Assembly: GCF_023155275.1 (NCBI RefSeq)
Contig: NZ_JALMUV010000053.1
Location: forward strand, 1-51,582
DNA from: Streptomyces rhizoryzae
Lineage (GTDB): Bacteria > Actinomycetota > Actinomycetes > Streptomycetales > Streptomycetaceae
Reading direction: 5' to 3'
DNA length: 51,582 nucleotides
The position numbers were made by a program, and so were the translations under genes. Shown here piece by piece: positions 16,216 to 24,606 of the stretch. The notes under the pieces were generated by a model. The model saw only the letters and a list, made by a program, of their open reading frames with translations. It had not been told where the DNA came from and searched no databases. How positions within the stretch are numbered: position 1 is the stretch's first letter; each line of letters opens with the position of its first letter.

Positions 16216-16569
16216 TCAGTCGACCGCTTCGGCGGCGGCGGTACGCAGCGGGGCGAGGGCGGCGCTTCGGGCGACGACGTTCTTGAGCACGCCGGGGGTC
16301 GACTGGTTGTACTCCGGGGTGACCAGCGCGAAGCCGTCGAACGAGGCGATCACCTGCGCCCACGCCGTGGTGCGCGCGTGCCGGTGGCGGCCCTGCGCCA
16401 TCGCGGCCGGCACCGGCTCGTGCAGGTACGGCAGCGGGTGGTCGAGCAGGTCCACCACCGCGAACTCGGCGTCCGCACGGCGCACCGCCGCCGTGTGCAC
16501 CCACCGGGCGACCTGCTCGCCGCGCCGCCCGGGACGGGTGCTGCCCAGAATGATGCCGATCTTCGTCAT
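16216..16569 (-). pseudogene. NADPH-dependent FMN reductase, internally deleted
   Basis: The 117-residue frame begins as a normal flavodoxin-fold NAD(P)H:FMN reductase: MTKIGIILGSTRPGRRGEQVARW is the FMN phosphate loop, then FALVTPEYNQSTPGVLKN is the second FMN-contact block. Directly after LKN the sequence jumps to ARSAALAPLRTAAAEAVD, which looks like the C-terminal helix of the family. Intact members are about 180-200 residues, so roughly 65-80 residues (the last strands and helices) are missing in frame. The ribosome binding site (AGGAGA) and the start are intact, so a short protein may still be made, probably inactive. The gene is divergent from the ECF41 sigma gene, a common pairing for this sigma class. 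Confidence 0.7.
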
Positions 16570-16658
16570 GGTGTCTCCTGTGGGGAGTGTCGGGGGTGAA
16601 TCGGGTGGATCCGGGAGTCGGGGTGGTGCCTCTGAGCAGTACGACGACCCGGCCCAAC

Positions 16659-16703
16659 GGAATGTCAGGAGCGGAGGGGGCCGATGCGGCAACCTGACAT
16701 TCC
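16659..16703. promoter_or_regulatory. 11-bp inverted repeat enclosing the ribosome binding site and start of the ECF41 gene
   Basis: GGAATGTCAGG (16659-16669) and CCTGACATTCC (16693-16703) are perfect reverse complements separated by 23 bases. Those 23 bases hold the GGAGGGGG ribosome binding site and the ATG at 16684. The DNA could be an operator. Alternatively, in mRNA, a hairpin could expose or block the start. On the minus strand, CCTGACA, exactly 16 bases and CGTC (16669 down to 16643) faintly match the ECF41 promoter pattern TGTCACA-N16-CGTC toward the reductase gene. Confidence 0.5.
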
Positions 16704-17784
16704 CACGCCCCGTTTCGTCGGACCGGTGACGCCCCTCAACGGCACCACCAGTAACCGCACCACCGGCAACGGCACGACCGGCAACGGCACGACCGGCAAC
16801 GGCACGAGCGACCAGGGAGCCCCCGAGACCATGACGACCAACCAGCCGGCACCGGAACACGTCCGCGCCGACGCGGACCTCGGCGCGCTCACCGGCGAGC
16901 GGCGCCACCTGCTCAACCTCGCCTACCGGCTGCTGGGCTCCCTCGCCGAGGCGGAGGACGCCGTCCAGGAGACCTACGTCCGCTGGTACGCCCTGTCCCG
17001 GGAGCAGCAGGACGCCATCGCCTCGCCGGGTGCCTGGCTGACCAGGGTCGCCAGCCGCATCTGCCTGGACCTGCTCGGCTCGGCACGCGTCCGGCGCGAG
17101 CGCTACGTGGGCGCTTGGATCCCCGAGCCGCTGCCCGGGCGGACCGACTGGCTGAGCGGACGGACGGGCGCCGCCACCGCCACCGACGCCGCCGACCCGG
17201 CCGACCGCGTCACCCTCGACGAGTCGCTCAGCATGGCCTTCCTCGTCGCGCTCGAATCGATGACCCCGGCCCAGCGCGTCGCACTGATCCTGCACGACGT
17301 CTTCCGCTACTCCTTCACCGAGATCGCCGAGGTCACCGGCCGCACCCCGGCGGCCTGCCGCGAACTGGCCTCCGCCGCCCGCCGCCGCCTCCGCGCCGCC
17401 CAGCCCCCCGCACCCCCCGCAGCCCACCAGGCCGGTCTGGTCAAGGACTTCAAGCAGGCGTGGGAAGCACGGGACATCACCTCCCTCATCGGCCTGCTGG
17501 ACCCCGCCGCCACCTTCACCGCGGACGGCGGCGGCCTGGCCGTCACCCCCCTCCACCCGATCGAGGGCGGCGAGCGGATCGCGCAGTTCATCGTCGAGGT
17601 GGCCACCCGGGTGACCGGCCCGCTGGCGATCCTGGAACGCACGGTCAACGGCCGCCCCGGCCTGATGGTCCGGTCAGCGGGCACCCTCATGGCGGTGTAC
17701 GCCTTCGACATCGCCGACGACCGCATCACGCGCATCTGGGTCGTCCGCAACCCCGACAAGCTCCGCCCCTGGACATCGGCCTGA
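16684..17784 (+). CDS. ECF sigma factor of the ECF41 (SigJ-like) group
   Basis: A 366-residue sigma factor with its own C-terminal NTF2/SnoaL domain. Region 2 spans about 70-140 (LLNLAYRLLGSLAEAEDAVQETYVRWY), and region 4 about 195-240 (MTPAQRVALILHDVFRYSFTEIAEVTGRTPAACREL). The extension from about 250 carries the group signatures WIPEP (between regions 2 and 4), DGGG, and NPDKL near the end. In ECF41 factors the extension controls activity in place of a separate anti-sigma factor. ATG 16684 has GGAGGGGG 4 bases upstream; an alternative ATG at 16831 would remove an NGTTG-repeat leader. The divergent neighbours are a deleted FMN reductase and an NTF2 protein. Confidence 0.9.
   Translation: MRQPDIPTPRFVGPVTPLNGTTSNRTTGNGTTGNGTTGNGTSDQGAPETMTTNQPAPEHVRADADLGALTGERRHLLNLAYRLLGSLAEAEDAVQETYVRWYALSREQQDAIASPGAWLTRVASRICLDLLGSARVRRERYVGAWIPEPLPGRTDWLSGRTGAATATDAADPADRVTLDESLSMAFLVALESMTPAQRVALILHDVFRYSFTEIAEVTGRTPAACRELASAARRRLRAAQPPAPPAAHQAGLVKDFKQAWEARDITSLIGLLDPAATFTADGGGLAVTPLHPIEGGERIAQFIVEVATRVTGPLAILERTVNGRPGLMVRSAGTLMAVYAFDIADDRITRIWVVRNPDKLRPWTSA
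16763..16808 (+). repeat. three near-perfect 15-bp direct repeats in the sigma-factor leader
   Basis: The unit AACGGCACGACCGGC occurs in tandem, encoding the NGTTG repeats at about residues 28-42 of the ECF41 protein, just before the alternative ATG 16831. It is prone to slippage, so unit number may vary between strains. Confidence 0.6.
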
Positions 17785-17807
17785 CCGGAACCCACCACCG
17801 GGCGGCA

Positions 17808-19076
17808 TCAGCCCGGCCCGAGCCCCTCGGACGGCGCGTCCCCGGGCACCGTTCCCGTCCGGCGGGGCCGCCGCAGACCGGTCAGCGGCCCGAGCGCCGG
17901 GACGAGGGCCGCGACGAGCGCCGGAAGCGCGGCCAGGGCGAAGCAGACGCGCAGCGGAAGGCCGCTGAGCAGCAGCCCGACCGCAGCGGTGCCGCCCGAG
18001 AAACCGGCGTTGTAGGCGCTGTTCACCCACGTCCCGGCCAGCGTCCGGCCGCCCGGCGGCGCGTACGCGTCGGCGGTCAGATAGGCGGTGGCCAGGGCCG
18101 GTGCCACGCACAGCCCGACGACGGCGGTACCGGCGGTCAGGACGTACAGGTTCGGGGAGAGTCCGGCGAGGGCCAGTGCCGCGCTCAGGCCGAGGGCGAG
18201 CAGCGACAGCCGGATCCGTCCGGGCAGTCGCCAGGTGCGGGCGCCGTACGCGATGCCGCCGACCGCGCTGCCGACCGCGGTCGACGCCTCCAGCCACGAC
18301 ACCGCGGCGAGCCGGTGGTGGTGTTCGGCGAACGCGACGACCAGGAGGTTGAGCCCGCCGAGGGCGCACCCGATCGCCGCGGCCACCAGCACCGGCTGCC
18401 CGGCCCGGCCGAGGGCGCGGCCGGAGCCGGCGGTGCCGGCGCCCCGGGTCCGCTCCCGGTCCGCCCTTGAGCGGGTGGCGGGGCTGAGCACCATGCCGAC
18501 CGTGCCGCCCAGTACCAACAGGGCCGCCACCGCGACGCCGGCCGCCGCGCGGCCGGCGGAGATGAACAGGCCCGCCGCCAACGGCCCGACGACGTACAGC
18601 AGTTCCTCGGCGACCGTGTCCAACGAGAACGCCCGCTGCCGCAGGTGCTCCCGTTGCGCGAACAGTTCGCTCCACAGGGTCCGCATGACCGGCCCCAGCG
18701 GCGGCGCGCACGCACCGGCCAGCAGGGTCAGGGTCAGCAGCAGCCACTGCGGGGCCCCGGGCCGCCAGGTCGCCGCGGCCAGGCACCCCAGGAGCGCGGC
18801 GTACGCGGCGGCCATGGGCGGCAGTGCGCACCGGCGGCCGTACCGGTCGATCAGCACGGCGCGCACCGGAGCGAGGAAGGCCGCGCTCAGGCCGAACAGG
18901 GCGATGGCCGTACCGCTCACGGCGTACGAGCCGCCGGCGCGGGTGAGGGCGACCGTCAGGGCCACGAAGAGGAGGCCGTAGGAGAAGCGGCCCACCAGGG
19001 CCGAGGCGAAGACCGCCGCCGCATGCGGTGCGCGCAGGACGGAGACGTACGACGGCCGGGAAGGAAGCACAGACAT
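17808..19076 (-). CDS. MFS transporter
   Basis: A 422-residue major facilitator with about 12 hydrophobic segments. The first repeat shows FLAPVRAVLIDRYGRRCALPP, a degenerate loop 2-3 motif. A polar central loop (about 205-225, Arg/Gly-rich) separates the two six-helix halves. Substrate not assignable; drug or amino-acid efflux is typical for this branch. It is transcribed toward, and ends 23 bases from, the ECF41 gene. The ATG at 19076 has GAGGGA about 11 bases upstream. Codon use matches its neighbours. Confidence 0.8.
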   Translation of the reverse strand: MSVLPSRPSYVSVLRAPHAAAVFASALVGRFSYGLLFVALTVALTRAGGSYAVSGTAIALFGLSAAFLAPVRAVLIDRYGRRCALPPMAAAYAALLGCLAAATWRPGAPQWLLLTLTLLAGACAPPLGPVMRTLWSELFAQREHLRQRAFSLDTVAEELLYVVGPLAAGLFISAGRAAAGVAVAALLVLGGTVGMVLSPATRSRADRERTRGAGTAGSGRALGRAGQPVLVAAAIGCALGGLNLLVVAFAEHHHRLAAVSWLEASTAVGSAVGGIAYGARTWRLPGRIRLSLLALGLSAALALAGLSPNLYVLTAGTAVVGLCVAPALATAYLTADAYAPPGGRTLAGTWVNSAYNAGFSGGTAAVGLLLSGLPLRVCFALAALPALVAALVPALGPLTGLRRPRRTGTVPGDAPSEGLGPG

Positions 19077-19334
19077 GAACGAACGAAGTCCCTCGTGTGG
19101 TGAAGTCCGGAGGCGTCACGGCGGGCGCCGAGGCCGACGCCAGGGCCGGTGCCACGGCAGGGGGCCGGGCAGCGCAGGGAACGACCGGCCCTGCTCCGGG
19201 CCCAGCCGTGCCATCGGACGTCTATGCACGAGGGACGAACATGCCCCGCACCCTATCGGACCCACTCCGCCGGCCACAGTCCCCGGCCGCGGCCCGGACG
19301 ATCGCCCCGGAGGGGGCGCGACCCGGCGCGGCCC
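19077..19334. other. intergenic region upstream of the MFS gene
   Basis: Together with the remnant at 19335-19448 this forms a 388-base gap between the MFS gene and the GlxA regulator. It should contain the MFS promoter on the minus strand. I see no convincing frame, operator or hairpin. Confidence 0.4.
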
Positions 19335-19448
19335 TCACCCCTGCGCGTCGATCAGGACCTTCCCCGGGCGCCCGGCTGCCGGGCTCGTGAAGTGGTCGGC
19401 GAGCGCACTGAGCCCGACGCGGGTCCCCACGGGCGTTCCGGCCGGCCC
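19335..19448 (-). pseudogene. C-terminal remnant, possibly of a zinc-type dehydrogenase
   Basis: Directly behind the GlxA regulator gene a minus-strand frame of about 37 codons ends in GRPGKVLIDAQG and a TGA. The ending resembles the final strand of medium-chain dehydrogenases or quinone oxidoreductases (GK-x-[VL]-[IL]). Nothing upstream continues the protein, since the GlxA stop lies at 19465. I read it as the tail of a deleted gene, with low certainty. Confidence 0.3.
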
Positions 19449-19464
19449 GGAGCGGTGTCCTGGG

Positions 19465-20463
19465 TCAGGGCCGGGGGGCGGTGGGGGCGGTGGGGGTCGA
19501 GCGGAAGGCCCTCCGGTAGGCGGAGGGGGTGGTGCCCAGGGCGAGGCGCATGTGCTGCCGCAGGTTGGTGCCGCTTCCCAGGCCGGCCCGGGCGGCGATG
19601 TCGTCCACCGGCAGCTCTGTCGATTCCAACAGGCGGCGCGCGTGTGCCAAGCGGGCGGAGGTGAGCCACTCCGCCGGGGACAGACCCGTCTCCTGCCGGA
19701 ACCGCCTGGTGAACGTCCGCACGCTCATATGGCAGTGCGCGGCCAGGTCCTTGAGCGGCAGGCGCCTGTCCAGGCGCTCCGTCATCAGCGTCCGCGCCCG
19801 GGCCGTCGACGCCCCCGCGTCCTCCGCCACCGGCCGGTCGATGAACTGCGCCTGGCCGCCCTCCCGCATCGGCGCGACGACGTTGTACCGGGCCACGCGG
19901 TTCGCCACCGAGCTGCCGTGGTCCTCCCGGATCACGTGCAGGCACAGGTCGATGGCCGCTGCGCCGCCGGCCGACGTGAGGACCCCGCGATCGGCGACGT
20001 AGAGCGGATGGGTGTCGAGGTGGACCGCGGGGAAGAGTCGCCGGAACCGGTCCGCGTAGCGCCAGTGCGTCGCGGCCCTGCGCCCCTCCAGCAAACCGGC
20101 GGCCGCGAGTACGAACGCCCCGGTGCACAGGGACACCATCCGAGCGCGGCGGTGAGCCGCGCGCAACGCCTCGGCGATGCGGGGATCCACGACGCCGTCG
20201 TCGAGCACGTCCGGGGAGCGGGTGCCCGCGACGATCACGGTGTCGGCCCGCGCCAGCAGGGACAGGTCCCCTTGGGGCGTGATGCCGTACCCGTTCACCG
20301 TCGGCACCGGAGAGCCGTCCGGGGTGGCGGTCCGCACGTCGTACGCGGGGCCTCCCGTGCGGGCGGCGACCATGGCCAGCATCTGCGCCGGGATGCTGAG
20401 GTCGAACGCGACCACCGGCGCGAGGGCGAGAACCGTGACCCGGTGCGGGGCTGCGACAGTCAT
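19465..20463 (-). CDS. GlxA-family transcriptional regulator (DJ-1/PfpI domain plus AraC HTH)
   Basis: A 332-residue regulator. Residues about 8-190 form a DJ-1/PfpI-like amidotransferase fold, with the nucleophile-elbow cysteine in MVSLCTGAFVLAAAGLL. About 215-320 is an AraC-type double helix-turn-helix (LPLKDLAAHCHMSVRTFTRRFRQETGLSPAEWL, then VDDIAARAGLGSGTNLRQHM). It starts at ATG 20463; an upstream in-frame ATG at 20481 adds six residues. It is divergent from an HSL-type hydrolase with only 111 bases between the starts, so control of that gene and of itself is the simplest reading. Confidence 0.85.
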   Translation of the reverse strand: MTVAAPHRVTVLALAPVVAFDLSIPAQMLAMVAARTGGPAYDVRTATPDGSPVPTVNGYGITPQGDLSLLARADTVIVAGTRSPDVLDDGVVDPRIAEALRAAHRRARMVSLCTGAFVLAAAGLLEGRRAATHWRYADRFRRLFPAVHLDTHPLYVADRGVLTSAGGAAAIDLCLHVIREDHGSSVANRVARYNVVAPMREGGQAQFIDRPVAEDAGASTARARTLMTERLDRRLPLKDLAAHCHMSVRTFTRRFRQETGLSPAEWLTSARLAHARRLLESTELPVDDIAARAGLGSGTNLRQHMRLALGTTPSAYRRAFRSTPTAPTAPRP

Positions 20464-20481
20464 GGCCCGATAGTTGCACAT

Positions 20482-20499
20482 AGTGGCCCCTGAGCCACT
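20482..20499. promoter_or_regulatory. inverted repeat between the glxA-type gene and the hydrolase gene
   Basis: AGTGGC, six bases, then GCCACT form a perfect 6-bp inverted repeat 19 bases upstream of the regulator's ATG 20463, in the divergent promoter region. AraC-type proteins more often bind direct repeats, so assignment to the neighbouring regulator is tentative. Confidence 0.3.
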
Positions 20500-20574
20500 T
20501 CTGACGAGTGCGCAGACCGGAGAAGCTGAGGGCGTCCCCCTCCCCGTACTCCACAGGAAAGGTGGCGGCCCGCC

Positions 20575-21513
20575 ATGCCCTTCCCCACTGTCGATGCCGA
20601 GATCCAGTCGCTGCTCGACACCTCCGACGCAGGGCTCTTCCCCTTCTACGGCCTGGACTCCGTCCTTGCCGTACCCGAGCGGTACCAGCCGCTGCGGGAG
20701 CGCCCCGACACGCCTGCCGACGACCGCGTGGCGGTGGCAGACCTGTTCGTCCCCGGGCCCGGAGGGCCCCTGCGGCTGCGTGTCTACCGCCCCACCACGG
20801 ACGGCGAACTGCCGGTCATCCTCTACCTGCACGGCGGTGCCTTCGTCTACGGCTCCCCGGAGGCCGAGGAGGAGCACGCCCTGCGGTACGCCGGGGAAGC
20901 CGAAGCCGTCGTGGTCTCCGTCGACTACCGCCTTGCGCCCGAACACCCCTACCCGGCCGCGGCCGATGACGCCTACGCGGCCCTGACCTGGCTCGCCGCA
21001 CACGCGGCGGAGGTCGGCGGTGATCCGCGGCGCATCGCCGTCGCCGGAGGGAGCGCCGGCGGGAACCTCGCCGCCGCCACCGTCCTGCGCGCCCGCGACC
21101 TCGCGGGACCGAGGGTGGTCTTCCAACTGCTGCTCTACCCCGTGCTGGACAGCGGCATGGCCAGCGCCTCGATGCGGGAGTCCACCGACGTACCGATCCT
21201 CAACCGGAGCGCGACCGAACTGGCCTGGCGCTACTACGCCCCGGGCCGCGGCAGCAGCCCCTACGCGTCCCCGCTCCGGGCCGCCGACCTCAGCGGGTTG
21301 CCGCCCACCTTCCTCGTCGTGGCGGAGATCGACCCGCTGCGCGATGAAGGCCGCCGGTACGCCGAGCGCCTGAGCGCCGCGGGGGTCACCACCGAGCTCA
21401 TCCAGGCCCCGGGAGCCGTGCACGGCTTCGACCTGCTGTTCCCCAAGGCCCGGGTCAGCGAACGCAACCTGGCGGACCAGGTACGGGCCCTGCGCGACGC
21501 CCTCCATCCGTAA
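20575..21513 (+). CDS. alpha/beta hydrolase, hormone-sensitive-lipase family esterase
   Basis: A 312-residue esterase or lipase. The oxyanion motif is LYLHGGAFVYGS (about 84-95), the nucleophile elbow is AGGSAGGN with S160, the acid is in VVAEIDPLRDEG and the histidine in GAVHGFD. No signal peptide is evident, so it acts in the cytosol, probably on short acyl esters. The family block DYRLAPEHPYPAA is intact. The ATG at 20575 follows GGAAAGG. It is transcribed away from the GlxA regulator, which probably controls it. Confidence 0.9.
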   Translation: MPFPTVDAEIQSLLDTSDAGLFPFYGLDSVLAVPERYQPLRERPDTPADDRVAVADLFVPGPGGPLRLRVYRPTTDGELPVILYLHGGAFVYGSPEAEEEHALRYAGEAEAVVVSVDYRLAPEHPYPAAADDAYAALTWLAAHAAEVGGDPRRIAVAGGSAGGNLAAATVLRARDLAGPRVVFQLLLYPVLDSGMASASMRESTDVPILNRSATELAWRYYAPGRGSSPYASPLRAADLSGLPPTFLVVAEIDPLRDEGRRYAERLSAAGVTTELIQAPGAVHGFDLLFPKARVSERNLADQVRALRDALHP

Positions 21514-21563
21514 CGCCGGTCGGCGCACGGCGTGCGGTGCGCGGGGCGGGGGCGGCGGTTCGG

Positions 21564-22358
21564 TCAGTTCGCCCGGTCGATGACGTCGTGGAGGTACTGC
21601 ACGGCGAGCCTTTCGGCCTCCGGACGGCGTTCGACCGCCGCTCCGGCATCGTCGCGCCACCGCCTGTAGAGCTCCACACCGGCCAGGAGTGCCTGGCCGG
21701 CGTCGTGCCGGTCGTGCCCGCACAGGGTGGACCGGAGGGCGCGCGCCTCCTCCGGCGCGAGGGATTCGAGGTGGCGCACACCACGGGGAGCCGCACCGGC
21801 CCGGCGGGCCGCCAGGGGGCCCAGCACGGCCTCGCGCAAGTAGCCCAGGAAGCCGATGACTTCGAACAGCTCCCCGCGTCCGAGTTTCGTCGCCCCGTAG
21901 TGCACCCAGGTCCAGAACCGGTCCTCGATCCACTGGAGGTCGAGCGAGGGAGGGGCCGGGGGACGGCCTGCGAGCGCGCCGGTCAGGCGGCCGTCCCGGT
22001 CCCACAGGATGTCCGCGGCCGCCAGGCGCGCAGCGGCGTCGGAGGCGCGGACGAACAGGAAGTCGACGTGCAGGAGCGGCGGTCCGACGAGGGTGATGAT
22101 CAGGCGGGGTTCACCGACGTGTTCCCCGGTGAACCCCGCGACGAGGGAGGTCCAGGAACCGATCAGGGCCACACGCTCCCGCATGACCGAGTCGAACGCG
22201 TCGTCGTCGATGACCACGATCAGATCGACATCGGAGTAGCGGTCGGGGCGGCCCTCCGCGATCGACCCCGAGACGGCAACACCCGTCACGCGCGCATCCT
22301 GCCGGATCCGGGGAAGCGCGCTGTCGAGGAACCGGCTGTGCAGGGCGGGGGCATCCAT
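21564..22358 (-). CDS. nucleotidyltransferase domain protein (aminoglycoside adenylyltransferase-like)
   Basis: A 264-residue protein with the polymerase-beta-fold signature GSIAEGRPDRYSDVDLIVV (about 31-49), where GS and the two aspartates bind MgATP, and a third acid in LLHVDFLF. The C-terminal half is a helical substrate domain (ATKLGRGELFEVIGFLGYLREAVLGPLAARRAG) as in small antibiotic nucleotidyltransferases and uncharacterised relatives. AAAGGAA precedes the ATG at 22358. It could modify an aminoglycoside-like molecule, but the specificity is not readable. It stands between the esterase (convergent) and gntR. Confidence 0.8.
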   Translation of the reverse strand: MDAPALHSRFLDSALPRIRQDARVTGVAVSGSIAEGRPDRYSDVDLIVVIDDDAFDSVMRERVALIGSWTSLVAGFTGEHVGEPRLIITLVGPPLLHVDFLFVRASDAAARLAAADILWDRDGRLTGALAGRPPAPPSLDLQWIEDRFWTWVHYGATKLGRGELFEVIGFLGYLREAVLGPLAARRAGAAPRGVRHLESLAPEEARALRSTLCGHDRHDAGQALLAGVELYRRWRDDAGAAVERRPEAERLAVQYLHDVIDRAN

Positions 22359-22424
22359 GGCACGTTCCTTTCCGCGGAAACGAATGCGGGCAACGTAGCA
22401 CGCCGCCGGGGCGGGGCCCGGGCG

Positions 22425-23141
22425 TCAGCGGGGGCTCAGGCGGACGGTGCGGCCGCGCCGGGCGGCGAGGCGGTCCTGGGCGCTCTGCGCCCACAGGGAG
22501 CGCACATGCCCCAGGTGGCGGGCCATGCACTGCTCGGCGGCCCGGGCGTCCCCGGCCACCATCAGGTCGAGGAGTTCGAGGTGTTCCTCGGCGGAGGGGA
22601 GCAGCTGGTCGCGTTCGTCCAAGGCGGTCAGTCCGTACAGGCGGGAGCGCTTGCGCAGGTCGCCGACGGTCTCCACGAGCCGGTCGTTGCCGGCCAGGGC
22701 GAGGAGGGAGAGGTGGAACTGGCGGTCGGCGTCGAGGTAGCCGATGAGGTCGTGGTCCCGGGCGGCGCGCACGATCTCCTCGGCGACCGGGCGCAGCGCC
22801 TCCAGGTCCGCGCGGGACGCGCTGCGCGTGATCCGGCCGATCATGGGCACCTCGATGAGGGTGCGGATCTCGGTGTACTGGTCGAGGTCGCGCTCATTGA
22901 CCTCGGTGACCCGAAATCCCTTGTTGCGGACGGGCTCGACCAGACCTTCGCGGGCCAGGTCGAGCATCGCCTCGCGCACCGGCGTCGCGGAGATGCCGAA
23001 GTCCTCCGCGAGGCCGGGCGCCGAGTAGACCTCGCCGGGGCGGAGTTCGCCCGAGATCAGGGCCGCCCGCAGGTGGTGGGCGACCTGGTCGCGCAGGCGC
23101 TCCCTGGTGGTGTTGAGGTTGCGCTGCGTGAGGTGGCCCAT
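22425..23141 (-). CDS. GntR-family (FadR type) regulator of hydroxyproline/collagen use
   Basis: A 238-residue regulator. The winged helix spans about 12-75 (AHHLRAALISGELRPGEVYSAPGLAEDFGISATPVREAMLDLAREGLVEP), followed by an all-helical FCD ligand domain with metal-type residues D-x3-H and two further histidines (ADRQFHLSLLALAGN, SAEEHLELLDLMVAGD, CMARHLGHV). It ends the minus-strand hydroxyproline gene block, 61 bases behind the dehydrogenase gene. A 15-bp palindrome (23197-23211) lies 56 bases before its start and recurs at two other promoters in the locus, which points to this protein as their repressor. The likely inducer is hydroxyproline or an intermediate (inferred). Confidence 0.85.
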   Translation of the reverse strand: MGHLTQRNLNTTRERLRDQVAHHLRAALISGELRPGEVYSAPGLAEDFGISATPVREAMLDLAREGLVEPVRNKGFRVTEVNERDLDQYTEIRTLIEVPMIGRITRSASRADLEALRPVAEEIVRAARDHDLIGYLDADRQFHLSLLALAGNDRLVETVGDLRKRSRLYGLTALDERDQLLPSAEEHLELLDLMVAGDARAAEQCMARHLGHVRSLWAQSAQDRLAARRGRTVRLSPR

Positions 23142-23196
23142 GACGTGGTGTTTCCCTTCGTGCCCTGTCCCTCGTGGCCGAGCGGGTCACCAGCGT

Positions 23197-23211
23197 ACAA
23201 TGTCACGTTGT
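23197..23211. promoter_or_regulatory. operator copy 1, upstream of gntR
   Basis: ACAATGTCACGTTGT is an imperfect palindrome centred on C23204; its arms agree at 6 of 7 positions. It overlaps the stop codon of the aldehyde dehydrogenase gene and precedes a minus-strand TACGCT that could be the gntR -10 box. It is related to the copies at 29766 and 31351. Confidence 0.6.
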
Positions 23212-24606
23212 TTTCGCAGGTGGCTGCGGGTGTGCGGGAGCGAGGGTGTAGGTGCGGGTCGAGGTGTAGAAGTCCAGGGCGGCGCGGCCCTGTTCGCGCG
23301 GTCCGTGGCTGGATGCCTTGGTGCCGCCGAACGGCAGGTGGAAGTCGACGCCGGTGGAAGGGGCGTTGATCCGGATCATGCCGGTATCGAGCCGGTCGAG
23401 TCCGTGCAGGGCCGTGTCGAGGGATGCCGTGTGCACCGACGTGACCAGGCCGTACGGCACGGAGTTGGTCATCCGCACCGCCCGGTCCAGGTCGTCGGCG
23501 GGCAGCAGGACGGCGAGGGGGCCGAAGGTCTCTTCGCACAGGAGCGGGTGGTCGGGCGGGACGTCCTCCAGCAGGGCCGGCGCCGCGTACCAGCCGTCGC
23601 TCCCGGTGGGTGCGGGGGTGGTCACGAGGGCGGGCAGGCCGCGGCGGGCCTCGGCGACGCGGTCGCGGGCCTGCTCGGTGATGAGGGGGCCGCAGACGGT
23701 GGCCGGGTCGGTGGGGGCGCCCACCGGCAGCGCCCGCAGGTGGGCGGCCAGCGCCTCGCGCAGCGGTGCGAGGGCGGCGCCCACGGCGATCACGCGGCTG
23801 GTGGCGGTGCACTTCTGGCCGGCGTATCCGGCGATCGCGGAAGCGATATGGGCGGCCGCGGTGTCCATGTCGGCGTCCGGCAGGACGATCGCCGCGTTCA
23901 GCCCGCCCATCTCCGCCTGTACGGGGACGCCCCGCGCGGTGGCGGCCGCCGCGACGGCCCGGCCGACCGCGGTGGAGCCGGTGAAGGAGACGGCATCGGC
24001 GGACGAGACGACGGCGTCCCCCTCGGTGGCGCCGCCGGGCAGCACCGTGAACACCCCGGTCGGCAGGGCCCGTTGGGCGATCTCGGCCAGACGCACCGCG
24101 CAGGCGGTGGCGTCGGGCGCGGGTTTGAGGACGACCTCGTTGCCGGCGGCGAGGGCGGGGGCCGCCTTCCAGGCGGGGATGGCGAAGGGGAAGTTCCAGG
24201 GGGTGATCAGGCCAACGACGCCGTGCGGACGGCGACGGGTCAGCAGCAGCCCCGGGCCGGCGGCGGTCTCGTGGACGGCGCCGGTGGGGTCGTACGCGGC
24301 CTGGGCGTAGTAGCGCCAGATCGCGGCGGTGCGGGCCACCTCGGCGCGGGCTTCGGTGACCGGTTTGCCCACCTCGCGCACGGCGAGCGCGGTCAGTTCG
24401 TCCGCGGCCGCCTCGACGGCGGCGGCGAGCGCACCGAGGGCCGCCGCGCGGGCGGCCGCGCCGCCGCGCAGCCAGCCGGGCTGGGCGCCACGGGCGCGTT
24501 CGACGGCGTCGGCGGCGGCGAGCGCGCCGGGCGCGGCGGTCTCCACGACCACGTCGGAGGGATCGGCCGGGTTGCGGGAGACAACCGGGGTCGGTGCGGT
24601 GCTCAC
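23203..24606 (-). CDS. aldehyde dehydrogenase, probable 2-oxoglutarate semialdehyde dehydrogenase
   Basis: A 467-residue NAD(P)-dependent aldehyde dehydrogenase, slightly shorter than usual. It has PWNFP (N138), the general base E232 in AEMGGLN, and the catalytic cysteine C266 in GYAGQKCTATSRV. In hydroxyproline breakdown this enzyme oxidises 2-oxoglutarate semialdehyde to 2-oxoglutarate, the last step. The GTG start at 24606 overlaps the epimerase stop by 4 bases (GTGA). All flanking enzymes belong to the same pathway, which is the main reason for the substrate call; succinate- or other-semialdehyde activity is the alternative. Confidence 0.85.
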   Translation of the reverse strand: MSTAPTPVVSRNPADPSDVVVETAAPGALAAADAVERARGAQPGWLRGGAAARAAALGALAAAVEAAADELTALAVREVGKPVTEARAEVARTAAIWRYYAQAAYDPTGAVHETAAGPGLLLTRRRPHGVVGLITPWNFPFAIPAWKAAPALAAGNEVVLKPAPDATACAVRLAEIAQRALPTGVFTVLPGGATEGDAVVSSADAVSFTGSTAVGRAVAAAATARGVPVQAEMGGLNAAIVLPDADMDTAAAHIASAIAGYAGQKCTATSRVIAVGAALAPLREALAAHLRALPVGAPTDPATVCGPLITEQARDRVAEARRGLPALVTTPAPTGSDGWYAAPALLEDVPPDHPLLCEETFGPLAVLLPADDLDRAVRMTNSVPYGLVTSVHTASLDTALHGLDRLDTGMIRINAPSTGVDFHLPFGGTKASSHGPREQGRAALDFYTSTRTYTLAPAHPQPPAKTT

